Shown here: one piece after another, positions 51,161-58,292 of the stretch
Layout of the letters: every line of letters starts with the position of its first letter
Numbering within the stretch: the stretch's first letter is position 1
Assembly: GCA_964640795.1 (NCBI GenBank)
Contig: CAZXIN010000019.1
Location: 1-64,000 of the forward strand
DNA: 64,000 nt
DNA from: M269 sp964640795
GTDB taxonomy: Bacteria > Pseudomonadota > Gammaproteobacteria > Enterobacterales > Alteromonadaceae
Reading direction: 5' to 3'
Position numbers and translations under genes: made by a program
Notes under the pieces: generated by a model
What the model was told of the DNA's origin: nothing
The model's database searches: none
What the model saw: the letters and a program-made list of their open reading frames with translations, nothing else

Positions 51161-51653
51161 TTACTACCTAAAAGTACTATCCCTATTCGCCGGGGTATTT
51201 TTTTCAGGGGTTTCATACGCAGGCGATTATACTTTGTATTTTGTACGTCATTTTGAGAAACAAGCCGGAGGCCCTGATCCTGAATTGACTATAAGAGGTC
51301 ATCAGCGAGCGCAGCAATTGGCTGATCTACTCGATAATGTTGGCTTGCAGAAAATATACAGCTCCGACTATCATCGTACCAAACAATCTGCGAAACCTAT
51401 TGCCGATCACCTCAATGTTGATATCACCTTATATAATCCCAGAGAGCTTGCTGCTTTAGCGGCTGAACTGATCAAACAAGGTGAAACAGCATTAATTGTT
51501 GGGCATAGCAACACCACTCCCAACATGGTTAATTTGGTCGGTGGCAAGGCAGAGCCGCTGACAGAAAAAGATTATGGTGATGTTTTTATTGTGAAGTTTT
51601 CCGACAAAAAGTCAGAAGCCAAATCACACCTCAAAGTGACGTTGAACGACTAG
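51141..51653 (+). CDS. Exported histidine phosphatase family protein
   Basis: The start was put at the TTG at 51141, which follows GGGG by 8 bp and gives a good signal peptide (LIRIKSNYYLKVLSLFAGVF then FSGVSYA) of a 170-residue protein; a TTG/ATG pair at 51111 would add ten residues without purpose. The mature part is a histidine phosphatase (SixA/PGM-like): LYFVRHFEKQ (the RHG-type motif with Phe for Gly), GHQRAQQLADLL, IYSSDYHRTKQSA and the second catalytic His in LIVGHSNTTP. Substrate unknown. The gene overlaps cdd by 20 bp, so it is translationally coupled to it, an unusual pairing of a salvage enzyme and an exported phosphatase. Confidence 0.82.
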   Translation: MIRIKSNYYLKVLSLFAGVFFSGVSYAGDYTLYFVRHFEKQAGGPDPELTIRGHQRAQQLADLLDNVGLQKIYSSDYHRTKQSAKPIADHLNVDITLYNPRELAALAAELIKQGETALIVGHSNTTPNMVNLVGGKAEPLTEKDYGDVFIVKFSDKKSEAKSHLKVTLND

Positions 51654-51671
51654 AGCAAGGCACTCTAGTCG
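51647..51671. terminator. Hairpin at the end of the histidine phosphatase gene
   Basis: CGACTAGAG and CTCTAGTCG pair perfectly over 9 bp around CAAGGCA and include the TAG stop codon. No T-run follows in the plus direction. It sits between two convergent units, the phosphatase and the bufferin operon, and could serve both. Confidence 0.5.
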
Positions 51672-51697
51672 TGTTACCGGCATAAGATAAATACGAC

Positions 51698-52480
51698 CTA
51701 GCCTTGTGCTGAAGTTATCCAGCCTCTTTCTAGCCAATCGCTAATATAGCCATAAAGTGTTGGTGCCACTTGTTCTGCTGGTATTGTCGAGGTTAACTCT
51801 TCGCAGACTTCGGCAAACGGCTTATTTTGCGCCATATGCTGTAACGCCAACCACTCTGGTCCACGAAGTGACTTATACTCAGTCATCTTCTCTGGTCCTC
51901 GCCAGATAGCCCAAATCATTGGGTTTTCACGATAAGTAGCTTCAGGCGGTGCTTTGTCGTTCTTTAAATGTTGCCAGCTCTCAATCGAATTCCAATGTGT
52001 GGAATAAAAGTGAATACTAGGATGCGTGGTAAATGTTAGCGTTGGCCAAGCTTCTGCTGGTATTTGCTGAAGTATCGACGGTTCTAATATATCAGCATCA
52101 GCAGAATCAAAGGTGTGTAACAATACACGCTCAAACCCTGCTATTTCTGCAAGAATAGGGTAGTTGGAAAAAGGTTCGGTATTCGAAAGATACTCAGGCA
52201 TACGTTCAGCGTAAAAACGTAATGAAGGATGCTCTGACGGTGCTGCATCGATATAGCCTTCGACCAATTGTTCAAACAACTCATCACCTAAATAAAGGCT
52301 AAGCATTTCGTGATCTGAATCGATGACACCACGTAAGCGTATACGATAGCCGTTACGGTAAATATCCACGCGCTGGCCGCTTGTTAGCTCACCTTGTTTG
52401 ATGACATGGTTTTCAATATGGCGATCATTACCTTGTAATAAGGCCATAAATTCGTTTTGGACATCGCGTAAATTAGGCAT
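51698..52480 (-). CDS. bufC: BufC-like MNIO partner protein (DUF2063 domain)
   Basis: The true start is the ATG at 52480 (MPNLRDVQNEF), not the longer frame to 52579, because that extension runs antisense to nothing and lies wholly within the coding region of bufB. The 260-residue protein has an N-terminal DUF2063 domain: QGELTSGQRVDIYRNGYRIRL in part, and LYLGDELFEQLVEGYIDAAPSEHP. The group is the usual partner of DUF692-type multinuclear non-haem iron oxidases and is thought to bind and position the precursor peptide. It overlaps the end of bufB by 8 bp. The C-terminal half contains the short acidic and aromatic segments typical of BufC. Confidence 0.88.
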   Translation of the reverse strand: MPNLRDVQNEFMALLQGNDRHIENHVIKQGELTSGQRVDIYRNGYRIRLRGVIDSDHEMLSLYLGDELFEQLVEGYIDAAPSEHPSLRFYAERMPEYLSNTEPFSNYPILAEIAGFERVLLHTFDSADADILEPSILQQIPAEAWPTLTFTTHPSIHFYSTHWNSIESWQHLKNDKAPPEATYRENPMIWAIWRGPEKMTEYKSLRGPEWLALQHMAQNKPFAEVCEELTSTIPAEQVAPTLYGYISDWLERGWITSAQG

Positions 52481-53318
52481 GTGCAGCTCTTTTCTCAGTC
52501 GACCAAGCTTTATCTCCAATATCGCGTGCTTGTTGGAGTTCTTCGAGTAGCTCTTCCATAGAGGGGATATTGTCATCACGCTCTATCATTGTACTCTTGG
52601 GACCACAAATCTTTGCGTATTCTTCATATAATGCCCAAACAGGATCAGGGACTGGGTGATCGTGTGTATCGACTATATGAGTACCCATATCACTATGCCC
52701 TGCTAAGTGTATTTGTTGAACCCACTCTGGTTTGATGGCATTGAGGTAATCCATGGGATCAAAACCGTGGTTTCTAGAACTGACATAAATATTGTTGATA
52801 TCCAAGAGGAATTTACAACCGCACTGTTTGGCAAGGCTGGCGAGAAATTCCCACTCCTGCATTTGATCATGCTCATAAGTTAAATAGCTAGAGACATTCT
52901 CAAATACCATTTCTCTACCCAAGACATCTTGGACTTGATGAATACGTTGTGTGAGGTGGTCGAGAGTCTCTTGAGTGTAGGGTAAAGGGAGTAAGTCGTG
53001 GCTATTGATGCCACCGACTGTTGCAAAACAAAGGTGATCGGACATCCATCGCGGTTGTACTTCTTCTGATAGCTTTTTAAGGCCTTGCAGATAATCCATA
53101 TTTACTGGATCGACACTCCCGATCGACATGGAGACACCATGCATTACGATAGGGTAATCCTGCCTGATCCGGTCTAAAAAGTAGCGAGGCTTCCCACCTG
53201 CGACCATGTAGTTCTCAGATATAATTTCAAACCAATCCACGGCCGGCTTTTCATTGATAATGGTAGTGAAATGTTTAGTCCTAAGTCCTAAACCAAAACC
53301 AAGAAAGTCTGTGTTCAT
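52473..53318 (-). CDS. bufB: BufB-like multinuclear non-haem iron oxidase (MNIO, DUF692)
   Basis: This 281-residue TIM-barrel enzyme belongs to the DUF692/MNIO group that modifies cysteines of small peptides. The iron ligands of the group are in place: VMHGVSMSIG, RWMSDHLCF, MVFENVSSYL, LLDINNIYVSS, IHLAGHSDMG, VDTHDHPVPD and a final IERDDNIP. The bufferin branch converts cysteines in a precursor (here the protein at 53597) into thiooxazole-type rings that bind copper. It is coupled by 8 bp to bufC. Start ATG 53318, about 280 bp downstream of bufA on the same transcript direction. Activity on this unusual two-unit precursor is inferred. Confidence 0.93.
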   Translation of the reverse strand: MNTDFLGFGLGLRTKHFTTIINEKPAVDWFEIISENYMVAGGKPRYFLDRIRQDYPIVMHGVSMSIGSVDPVNMDYLQGLKKLSEEVQPRWMSDHLCFATVGGINSHDLLPLPYTQETLDHLTQRIHQVQDVLGREMVFENVSSYLTYEHDQMQEWEFLASLAKQCGCKFLLDINNIYVSSRNHGFDPMDYLNAIKPEWVQQIHLAGHSDMGTHIVDTHDHPVPDPVWALYEEYAKICGPKSTMIERDDNIPSMEELLEELQQARDIGDKAWSTEKRAAHA

Positions 53319-53466
53319 GAGTATTCTGGCCTTATTGAGTCGATTTATAGTTTAGCGTATCTGCACAGTTGAGTCAGCGAATGTATCTATTGCCTATACT
53401 GATTTCATTAATATGCTAGAAGGTCGTAGTTTACTAATGGAATGAGTATTGAAACTTGATTGCTTA

Positions 53467-53487
53467 AAAAGCGCTAAATAGCGTTTG
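53467..53487 (-). terminator. Possible weak minus-strand terminator between bufA and bufB
   Basis: Read on the minus strand, ACGCTATTTAGCGC is a short imperfect hairpin followed by TTTTT. The stem has only about four good pairs, so it could lower but not stop read-through from bufA into bufB. Confidence 0.3.
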
Positions 53488-53550
53488 TAACTGCGCTATT
53501 AGTCGTTTTTGTAGCCATTTTTGATATTCAGATAAAACAGAGGGTTTGAT

Positions 53551-53580
53551 GTAAGGTTAAGCGTGTGCACTCAACCTTAC
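53551..53580 (-). promoter_or_regulatory. 13-bp hairpin directly behind the bufferin precursor gene
   Basis: On the minus strand, GTAAGGTTGAGTG and CGCTTAACCTTAC pair over 13 positions (two G-U pairs in RNA) with a CACA tetraloop, 16 bp after the bufA stop. No T-run follows. It could protect the 3' end of a processed bufA message and so give more precursor than enzyme. Confidence 0.7.
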
Positions 53581-53596
53581 AACCGTCGAGCAAAGA

Positions 53597-54058
53597 TTAG
53601 CCGATTGAACCGCCGATATCTTTACAAGATTTAGATGGCATAGCTACGAAGCCAGTACCTTTACATGAACCGTGACCAGCACACGCATTTTTAGCTGTTT
53701 TACAGTCATTGTGTCCGCCACAGATGTTGACGTCGTTACAATGAACTAGATCAGACTGAGCGATTGAACCAACCCACTCATCTTTAGTTGAACCGCCTAC
53801 ATCGCCACACGCTTTGCTTGGCATAGCAACAAAGCCAGTACCTTTACAAGATGCATGGCCAGCACATTCATTTGCAGCAGTTTTACAGTCATTGTGTCCG
53901 CCACAAATGTTAACGTCGTAACAGTGAACTAAGTCAGTAGTACCACCAGCACCTGTGCTGCTAGCAACAACTTCTGTTGAACCAGAGTTAGAAGTTGCGT
54001 TACAACCAGCTAGTCCAGCAACCATCATTGCCATTGTTACACCAGTATATTTATTCAT
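53597..54058 (-). CDS. bufA: Bufferin-like RiPP precursor, lipoprotein with two tandem core units
   Basis: This 153-residue protein begins with a signal ending GLAGC (lipobox, Cys at 19), unlike the plain cleavable signals usual in the family. Two units follow, residues 43-89 and 104-150, of 47 residues each and 40 identical. Each holds six cysteines (46, 52, 58, 65, 71, 84 and 107, 113, 119, 126, 132, 145) in the order LVHC, NICGGHNDCKTA, CAGH, SCKGTGFVAMPSK-C, which resembles BufA2-type precursors (HCYGVNSCKG and NDCKTA patterns). It precedes the MNIO gene and has a strong AGGAGC ribosome-binding site. The cysteines are likely sites of ring formation and copper binding; this is inferred. 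Confidence 0.85.
   Translation of the reverse strand: MNKYTGVTMAMMVAGLAGCNATSNSGSTEVVASSTGAGGTTDLVHCYDVNICGGHNDCKTAANECAGHASCKGTGFVAMPSKACGDVGGSTKDEWVGSIAQSDLVHCNDVNICGGHNDCKTAKNACAGHGSCKGTGFVAMPSKSCKDIGGSIG
53609..53749 (-). repeat. Second bufferin unit (residues 104-150)
   Basis: The unit repeats the 53792-53932 unit at 183-bp (61-codon) spacing. At the protein level 40 of 47 positions match, with all six cysteines aligned, which shows a tandem duplication within the gene. Confidence 0.85.
53792..53932 (-). repeat. First bufferin unit (residues 43-89)
   Basis: First of the two cysteine-rich units. It differs from the second at seven positions (for example Tyr for Asn after the first Cys), none of them cysteine. 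Confidence 0.85.
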
Positions 54059-54452
54059 TGTATGCTCCTGTCAGCATGAATTTAGATACAACGTACTTTG
54101 CGTCATATCAGTTTGATCAAGTATAGTTACATAAAGATATTGTACAAATATGCTTCGGGTAGCTATACATATCGAATGCATTATTAGTGATTAATTATCC
54201 AATCTGCATAGAATGGACCTAACGGATTGGCTTCGTATTTCATACAAAAGTAAACTTTATACATAGACAATAGTATTAATTGTCGTTTTTTGGTTCTAGC
54301 TGGTGCGAAAGTGGTGCTAATATCGCCCATTCAATTTCATCTAGGTTGATGAAATTTTGAGGTTATTGTGATGAATTTGTTCAATGACTGATTCTGGCAT
54401 AAGTGTATACTTTTTCGCCGCTCAGTGAAGCGCGTTGGATTAGAGATTTTAT
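54059..54452. other. 394-bp divergent region, bufA / cytochrome c'
   Basis: No gene was recognised. It must hold the divergent promoters of the bufferin operon and the cytochrome pair. It contains AGGAGC before bufA, the inverted repeat at 54333-54356 and a TATACT hexamer at 54406 on the plus strand that could be a -10 element. Confidence 0.5.
54333..54356. promoter_or_regulatory. Operator-like inverted repeat upstream of cytochrome c'
   Basis: AATTTCATC and GATGAAATT are exact reverse complements around TAGGTT, forming a 24-bp dyad 96 bp before the cytochrome c' ATG. It has no T-run. Spacing and length suit a dimeric regulator bound at or near the divergent promoters. Confidence 0.5.
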
Positions 54453-54917
54453 ATGAAGTTGTTCTGTCTATTAGTTGCCTTTGCAACACTTACTGTGTCT
54501 TTGAAGACAGTAGCTAGCGAAGCTGAAGATTTAATTAAATATCGACAGGGTTTGATGAATTCAAGCTCGATTAGCGTCAATGCGCTGTTTAATTACAGTC
54601 GTAACAAACTGCCTTTGTCTATGGAAAGTGTTCAGCAACATGCCGATATTATTTATCAGAATGCCAAATTACTAAATAAAGATTTGGAAATGATATTCCC
54701 TGAAGGATCTACTGCTGATGTTAAAACGGATGCTAAAAAAGAGATCTGGATGCATTGGCAAGATTTTGCAGAAAAGTCTGACAGTTATGTTCGTGCTGCT
54801 GAGACTTTTAAAGAGTTGATTAACAACAACCCGTCAAAGCAAGACGTCATGAATGGTTTTAGAGATATGAGAAAAGCTTGTGGCTCTTGTCATCGCAATT
54901 ATAAGGCTGATGATTAA
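54453..54917 (+). CDS. Cytochrome c' (c-556-like)
   Basis: This 154-residue protein has a signal peptide ending TVASEAED and a four-helix body. The haem attachment motif CGSCH lies near the C-terminus (ACGSCHRNYKADD), as in cytochrome c' and c-556, where haem is bound to the last helix. These proteins take up NO or pass electrons in the periplasm. The gene overlaps the next one, a dihaem cytochrome c, by 8 bp, so the two are a unit. It diverges from the bufferin operon with 394 bp between. Confidence 0.92.
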   Translation: MKLFCLLVAFATLTVSLKTVASEAEDLIKYRQGLMNSSSISVNALFNYSRNKLPLSMESVQQHADIIYQNAKLLNKDLEMIFPEGSTADVKTDAKKEIWMHWQDFAEKSDSYVRAAETFKELINNNPSKQDVMNGFRDMRKACGSCHRNYKADD

Positions 54918-55761
54918 TCCTCTTAACGTTATTGTTTTAGCCTGCTTATTTTTTTTAAGCACCACGGTATATTCCCAAGTATCTCATTCTAGTGATGAGT
55001 TACTGGCCAGAGGAAAATACTTAGCCGATATCGCGGGATGTAAATCTTGCCACACCACTGAAAAGGGTGATGATTTTGGTGGTGGTAAAATAACAAAGTC
55101 ACGCGTTGGTCGCTTTTATTCTCCCAATATCTCTTCTGATAAATCTCAAGGTATAGGCCGTTGGAGCCTAGGCGATTTTAGTCAAGCACTCACTCAAGGT
55201 GTTAGCCCTAGCGGGGAGCACTACTATCCTGTTTTTCCTTATTCGAGTTATCAAAATCTAACACCGCAAGACGTTGAAGCATTGTATCGCTATTTGCTCA
55301 CAACTAAACCCAGTCAGACACCGTCTCAAACTCATGATATAGACTTTCCCTATTCTGTGAAAAGCTTGTTATCCATATGGAAGTGGCTATACATGGAAGA
55401 AGGGACAATGCCAAAGAAACCGTATGATAAGCAATTAGAGGAAGGGCGGTATGTGCTTTATGCTGTGGGGCATTGCGATCAATGTCACTCACCACGAAGT
55501 GCTTTAGGCGGCATAGTGGCAGAAGAGCGATTAAACGGTGGCTATTACAATGGTAGTGAAAGCTATGCGCCCTCGTTATTGCCATCAAAAGGTGCCCTAA
55601 AAGATTGGAGCGTGGATGACTTAGAAACATATTTGCTACTTGGTGAAGCACCAAACGGTGATTACGCCGGCGGCGCAATGGTTGATGTGATTGATCATGT
55701 GACCAGTTATCTGACGAATGATGATATTCGCCAGCTTACAGAGTTTTTAATCTCTCAATAG
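54910..55761 (+). CDS. Dihaem cytochrome c
   Basis: The start is the ATG at 54910 (INPLNVIVLACLFFLSTTVY is its signal), inside the end of the cytochrome c' gene; the longer frame from 54880 runs back into that gene's haem motif. The 283-residue protein has two class I cytochrome c domains, each with a CXXCH: AGCKSCHTTEKG (about residues 37-48) and GHCDQCHSPRSALGG (about residues 179-193). Methionine ligands such as AMVDV cannot be assigned surely. This type resembles the cytochrome subunit of alcohol or aldehyde dehydrogenases and sulfur-oxidising systems. No dehydrogenase gene is adjacent, so its donor is open. Confidence 0.9.
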   Translation: MINPLNVIVLACLFFLSTTVYSQVSHSSDELLARGKYLADIAGCKSCHTTEKGDDFGGGKITKSRVGRFYSPNISSDKSQGIGRWSLGDFSQALTQGVSPSGEHYYPVFPYSSYQNLTPQDVEALYRYLLTTKPSQTPSQTHDIDFPYSVKSLLSIWKWLYMEEGTMPKKPYDKQLEEGRYVLYAVGHCDQCHSPRSALGGIVAEERLNGGYYNGSESYAPSLLPSKGALKDWSVDDLETYLLLGEAPNGDYAGGAMVDVIDHVTSYLTNDDIRQLTEFLISQ

Positions 55762-56309
55762 TCTTTCTTGAGTAGGCTAAATAAATTCATATCATGATAT
55801 TGGTTAGCCCAGAAGCCTTTTTCTCTTAAGCACCCCTCGAATTTAAAACCATTCTTTTTAAGAACGTTCTCCGAGCCAATATTACCAGGTACAACGGACG
55901 CCTCTATGCGGTTTACCGTAATTGGTAGTCCGCCTTGATAAGCAAGTTTGATAATGTGGGCTATTGCTTCAGACGCGTATCCTTTGCCCCAATAGGGTGT
56001 CGCTAATTCGTAACCTATGATGGCTGAATGATCGAACTCCACCCAACTGTTAAAGCCACAAGTACCAATAAGTCTCGTGCTGCCTTTTTCTCTGATAGCC
56101 CAACGAATACCGCTCTTGCTAGCGAACTTGTTGCGAAAGAAAGAAATCATATTGAGCCCTTCTTCTCTGTTCGTGAAAGGCTCCATATCAAAGAACTCCA
56201 TCACCTTTAGATCAGAAAATATCTCGTAAATCGCTGCTTGATCATCATTATTCAGGTTATCGAGAGTAAGGCGCTCTGTTTGGGTAACTGGGAATTCTTG
56301 ACGATGCAT
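55755..56309 (-). CDS. GNAT-family N-acetyltransferase (RimJ/RimL-like)
   Basis: This 184-residue protein has the GNAT fold of ribosomal-protein and related N-acetyltransferases: QTERLTLDNLNNDDQAAIYEI at the start in part, IGTCGFNSWVEFDHSAIIGYEL, PYWGKGYASEAIAHIIKLAY (the acetyl-CoA pyrophosphate loop) and the closing segment VPGNIGSENVLKKNGFKFEG. It acts in the cytoplasm on an unknown amine. It follows the TetR gene by 24 bp on the same strand, and its 3' end overlaps the cytochrome c gene by 7 bp in convergent fashion. Confidence 0.9.
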   Translation of the reverse strand: MHRQEFPVTQTERLTLDNLNNDDQAAIYEIFSDLKVMEFFDMEPFTNREEGLNMISFFRNKFASKSGIRWAIREKGSTRLIGTCGFNSWVEFDHSAIIGYELATPYWGKGYASEAIAHIIKLAYQGGLPITVNRIEASVVPGNIGSENVLKKNGFKFEGCLREKGFWANQYHDMNLFSLLKKDY

Positions 56310-56333
56310 TTTAACTCTCGCTGGGTGAACACG

Positions 56334-57020
56334 TTATTTAACGTGATTGGTATGACTTAAACGTGAAATAACGTACTGAACTGCGTTATTAATTAAGACT
56401 TCTTCTTGCTCAGGTGTTAGTTCTGTCACTAGCCCAAGTAGGTTTCTCATATGACATTCTCCCTTTAATAAATTGAAGAACTCGACAGCTAATCGATGCT
56501 TATCAGAGGATGCCAAAGGAGGTTGTTCTGATTGTTCGAGCACCTCGCAGAACATATCAAACCCGTGCTGAGGGCCAGCTCGATAAAAAATCTCGGCTAC
56601 CTGAGGGGCTGTTTTGAACTCACCTATAACCACTCTATACATTGCACTAGCTTCTGGGTCTTGCAACAGCCTGACGAAACGCTGGCCAATGTTTTTGAGC
56701 CTAACATCGAGCGCTAACTGACGGCATCCAGCCGTTTCGCCATCTAGTCTGTATTGCTCGACCTTATGTTGGATAACGGCCGTAAATAACGCCTCTTTGT
56801 TGGCAAAGTGTGAATAAACCGTTTGTTTGGATACGCCAGCACTTTGCGCGACATTGTCCATTGATGAGGCACTAAATCCTTGCTGGAGAAATAAATGACT
56901 GGCAGCGCTGAGTATTTGCTGGCGTTTTTTGAGGTTTTTGGGGCGCCCAGCTTTGATCCTTGCAGCATGAGAATCAGTATCAGAAGACACAACAGATTCA
57001 GTGATTGTATTTTTTGTCAT
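56334..57020 (-). CDS. TetR-family repressor of the RND efflux genes
   Basis: This 228-residue protein has an N-terminal TetR helix-turn-helix (RQQILSAASHLFLQQGFSAS, then VAQSAGVSKQTVYSHFANKEALF, residues about 32-78) and a helical C-terminal ligand domain of the AefR-like kind (MFCEVLEQSEQPP). The long N-terminal extension (TESVVSSDTDSHAARIK) is charged and of unknown use. It diverges from the RND efflux operon across about 100 bp that hold a candidate operator at 57051, the normal layout of a local repressor that yields on binding a pump substrate. It is cotranscribed with a GNAT. Confidence 0.9.
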   Translation of the reverse strand: MTKNTITESVVSSDTDSHAARIKAGRPKNLKKRQQILSAASHLFLQQGFSASSMDNVAQSAGVSKQTVYSHFANKEALFTAVIQHKVEQYRLDGETAGCRQLALDVRLKNIGQRFVRLLQDPEASAMYRVVIGEFKTAPQVAEIFYRAGPQHGFDMFCEVLEQSEQPPLASSDKHRLAVEFFNLLKGECHMRNLLGLVTELTPEQEEVLINNAVQYVISRLSHTNHVK

Positions 57021-57050
57021 AAGAAATTCAAAATATTCATTTGTTTTATC

Positions 57051-57071
57051 AAACTGTACGGTCTAGTATTT
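57051..57071. promoter_or_regulatory. Candidate TetR operator
   Basis: AAACTGTACGGTCTAGTATTT lies between the divergent TetR and efflux genes; its core ACTGTACGGTCTAGT is an imperfect dyad with matched outer ACT/AGT and inner AC/GT parts. The exact centre is unsure. Confidence 0.4.
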
Positions 57072-57122
57072 ATTTGTTGATAGTATAAAGCGTTATTCAA
57101 ATTCCACAAAGTGAGATTGAAC

Positions 57123-58292
57123 ATGAGTACCAAAGATAAACCACAAGTCTCATCCTTGCAGCGCATGATGCAAATAGGATTGTTTGGTTTATTGCCCCTA
57201 GCTGGGCTAATTTTTCTTTTATTAGCCGCAGGTTCGGGGCAAGTTTCGTCGGCACCAACTGAACCTAGTGTACCTTTAGTAGAGTACTCCGCAATAGAAA
57301 TTCAAGAACAATATGTAGCACAACGTCGTGTCGTTGGGCGTATAGAAGCAGCCAATCAAGGCGTTTTAGGGTTTGAACTGGGCGGCACGCTAGAGCAAAC
57401 CTTAGTTGATGAAGGACAACATGTTGTTGCCGGGCAACCTTTAGCAAGACTTGATACAGCGAGATTAGATGCACAAATGTCTCAGTTGGAAGCTGCATTA
57501 AAAAGAGCACAATCTAATGCTCGACTGGCTAAGCTCTCTGAACAGAGAGTGATTGAGTTAGTGAAGAAAAAGTTGGAGTCACCACAACGCCTTGACGAAG
57601 CGAGAGAAAATACCGTGGCAGCTTCGGCTACCGTGCTTGAAATGGAAGCACAAATTGAAGGTATTGAGGTTCAGCTTCAAAAGTCGGTACTGGTTTCTCC
57701 TTATGCCGGTGAAGTATTAAGTCGCCTTGTAGACGATGGATCGGTTATTGGGCAAGGCCAGCGTGTTTTTGTGATACAACAATCGGACGAGCTCCAAGCA
57801 AGAATTGCTATGGGAACCAATGATGCAAGCGTGTTTTCTTTAGCACAGCAGGTCACTTTGTATAATGGCCGGCAGCCTGTCTTTGCAAGGGTAACGTCAA
57901 TTGCTGCTAACAGGCGCTTAGCAACACAAACAGTGGATGTTGTTTTTACGATTGAAGATGAAGAGCATAGATTATTAGCGGGCGATTTGGTGTCGTTACA
58001 ACTTAGTCTTCCAGTGAGTGAAAGGGGAGCTTGGGTTGCTAGGCAAGCGTTAAGTAGTGGTGTTCGTGGCTTATGGACGCTTTATATTGTTAAAAATATA
58101 GAAGGGAAAGATCACGTTACCCCTCGCTCTGTCGAAGTACTCTATTCGTTAAAAGATAAAGTGTTTATTCGTGGACCTGTTCGCAATGGTGAGCGCTATG
58201 TCGTTGCTGGTTCACATAAGCTAACACCTGACCAAATAGTGAATATTAGACAAGCCAATACCTCACATGTGTCTTCCATCGGAGGCCACTGA
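57123..58292 (+). CDS. RND efflux periplasmic adaptor (membrane fusion) protein
   Basis: The protein has 389 residues from the ATG at 57123, with GTGAGA as ribosome-binding site; a GTG at 57111 is less likely. It has an N-terminal membrane anchor (IGLFGLLPLAGLIFLLLAAG, about residues 14-33), a lipoyl-like half (GVLGFELGGTLEQTLVDEGQ in part, VVAGQPLARLD), a helical hairpin (SQLEAALKRAQSNARLAKLSE in part) and a beta-barrel domain (VSPYAGEVLSRLVDDGSVIG in part). It links the inner-membrane pump to an outer-membrane channel. It overlaps the pump gene by 1 bp. No TolC-like gene is in the window. Confidence 0.93.
   Translation: MSTKDKPQVSSLQRMMQIGLFGLLPLAGLIFLLLAAGSGQVSSAPTEPSVPLVEYSAIEIQEQYVAQRRVVGRIEAANQGVLGFELGGTLEQTLVDEGQHVVAGQPLARLDTARLDAQMSQLEAALKRAQSNARLAKLSEQRVIELVKKKLESPQRLDEARENTVAASATVLEMEAQIEGIEVQLQKSVLVSPYAGEVLSRLVDDGSVIGQGQRVFVIQQSDELQARIAMGTNDASVFSLAQQVTLYNGRQPVFARVTSIAANRRLATQTVDVVFTIEDEEHRLLAGDLVSLQLSLPVSERGAWVARQALSSGVRGLWTLYIVKNIEGKDHVTPRSVEVLYSLKDKVFIRGPVRNGERYVVAGSHKLTPDQIVNIRQANTSHVSSIGGH

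Noticed and set aside
52481..52579. N-terminal extension of the BufC-like protein
   Set aside because: It lies within the bufB coding region and does not look like a family N-terminus; the ATG at 52480 is a normal start with 8-bp overlap.
53597..54058. Metallothionein or antifreeze-type repeat protein
   Set aside because: The neighbouring MNIO and DUF2063 genes and the HC-NDCKTA-CKG pattern fit a bufferin precursor better.
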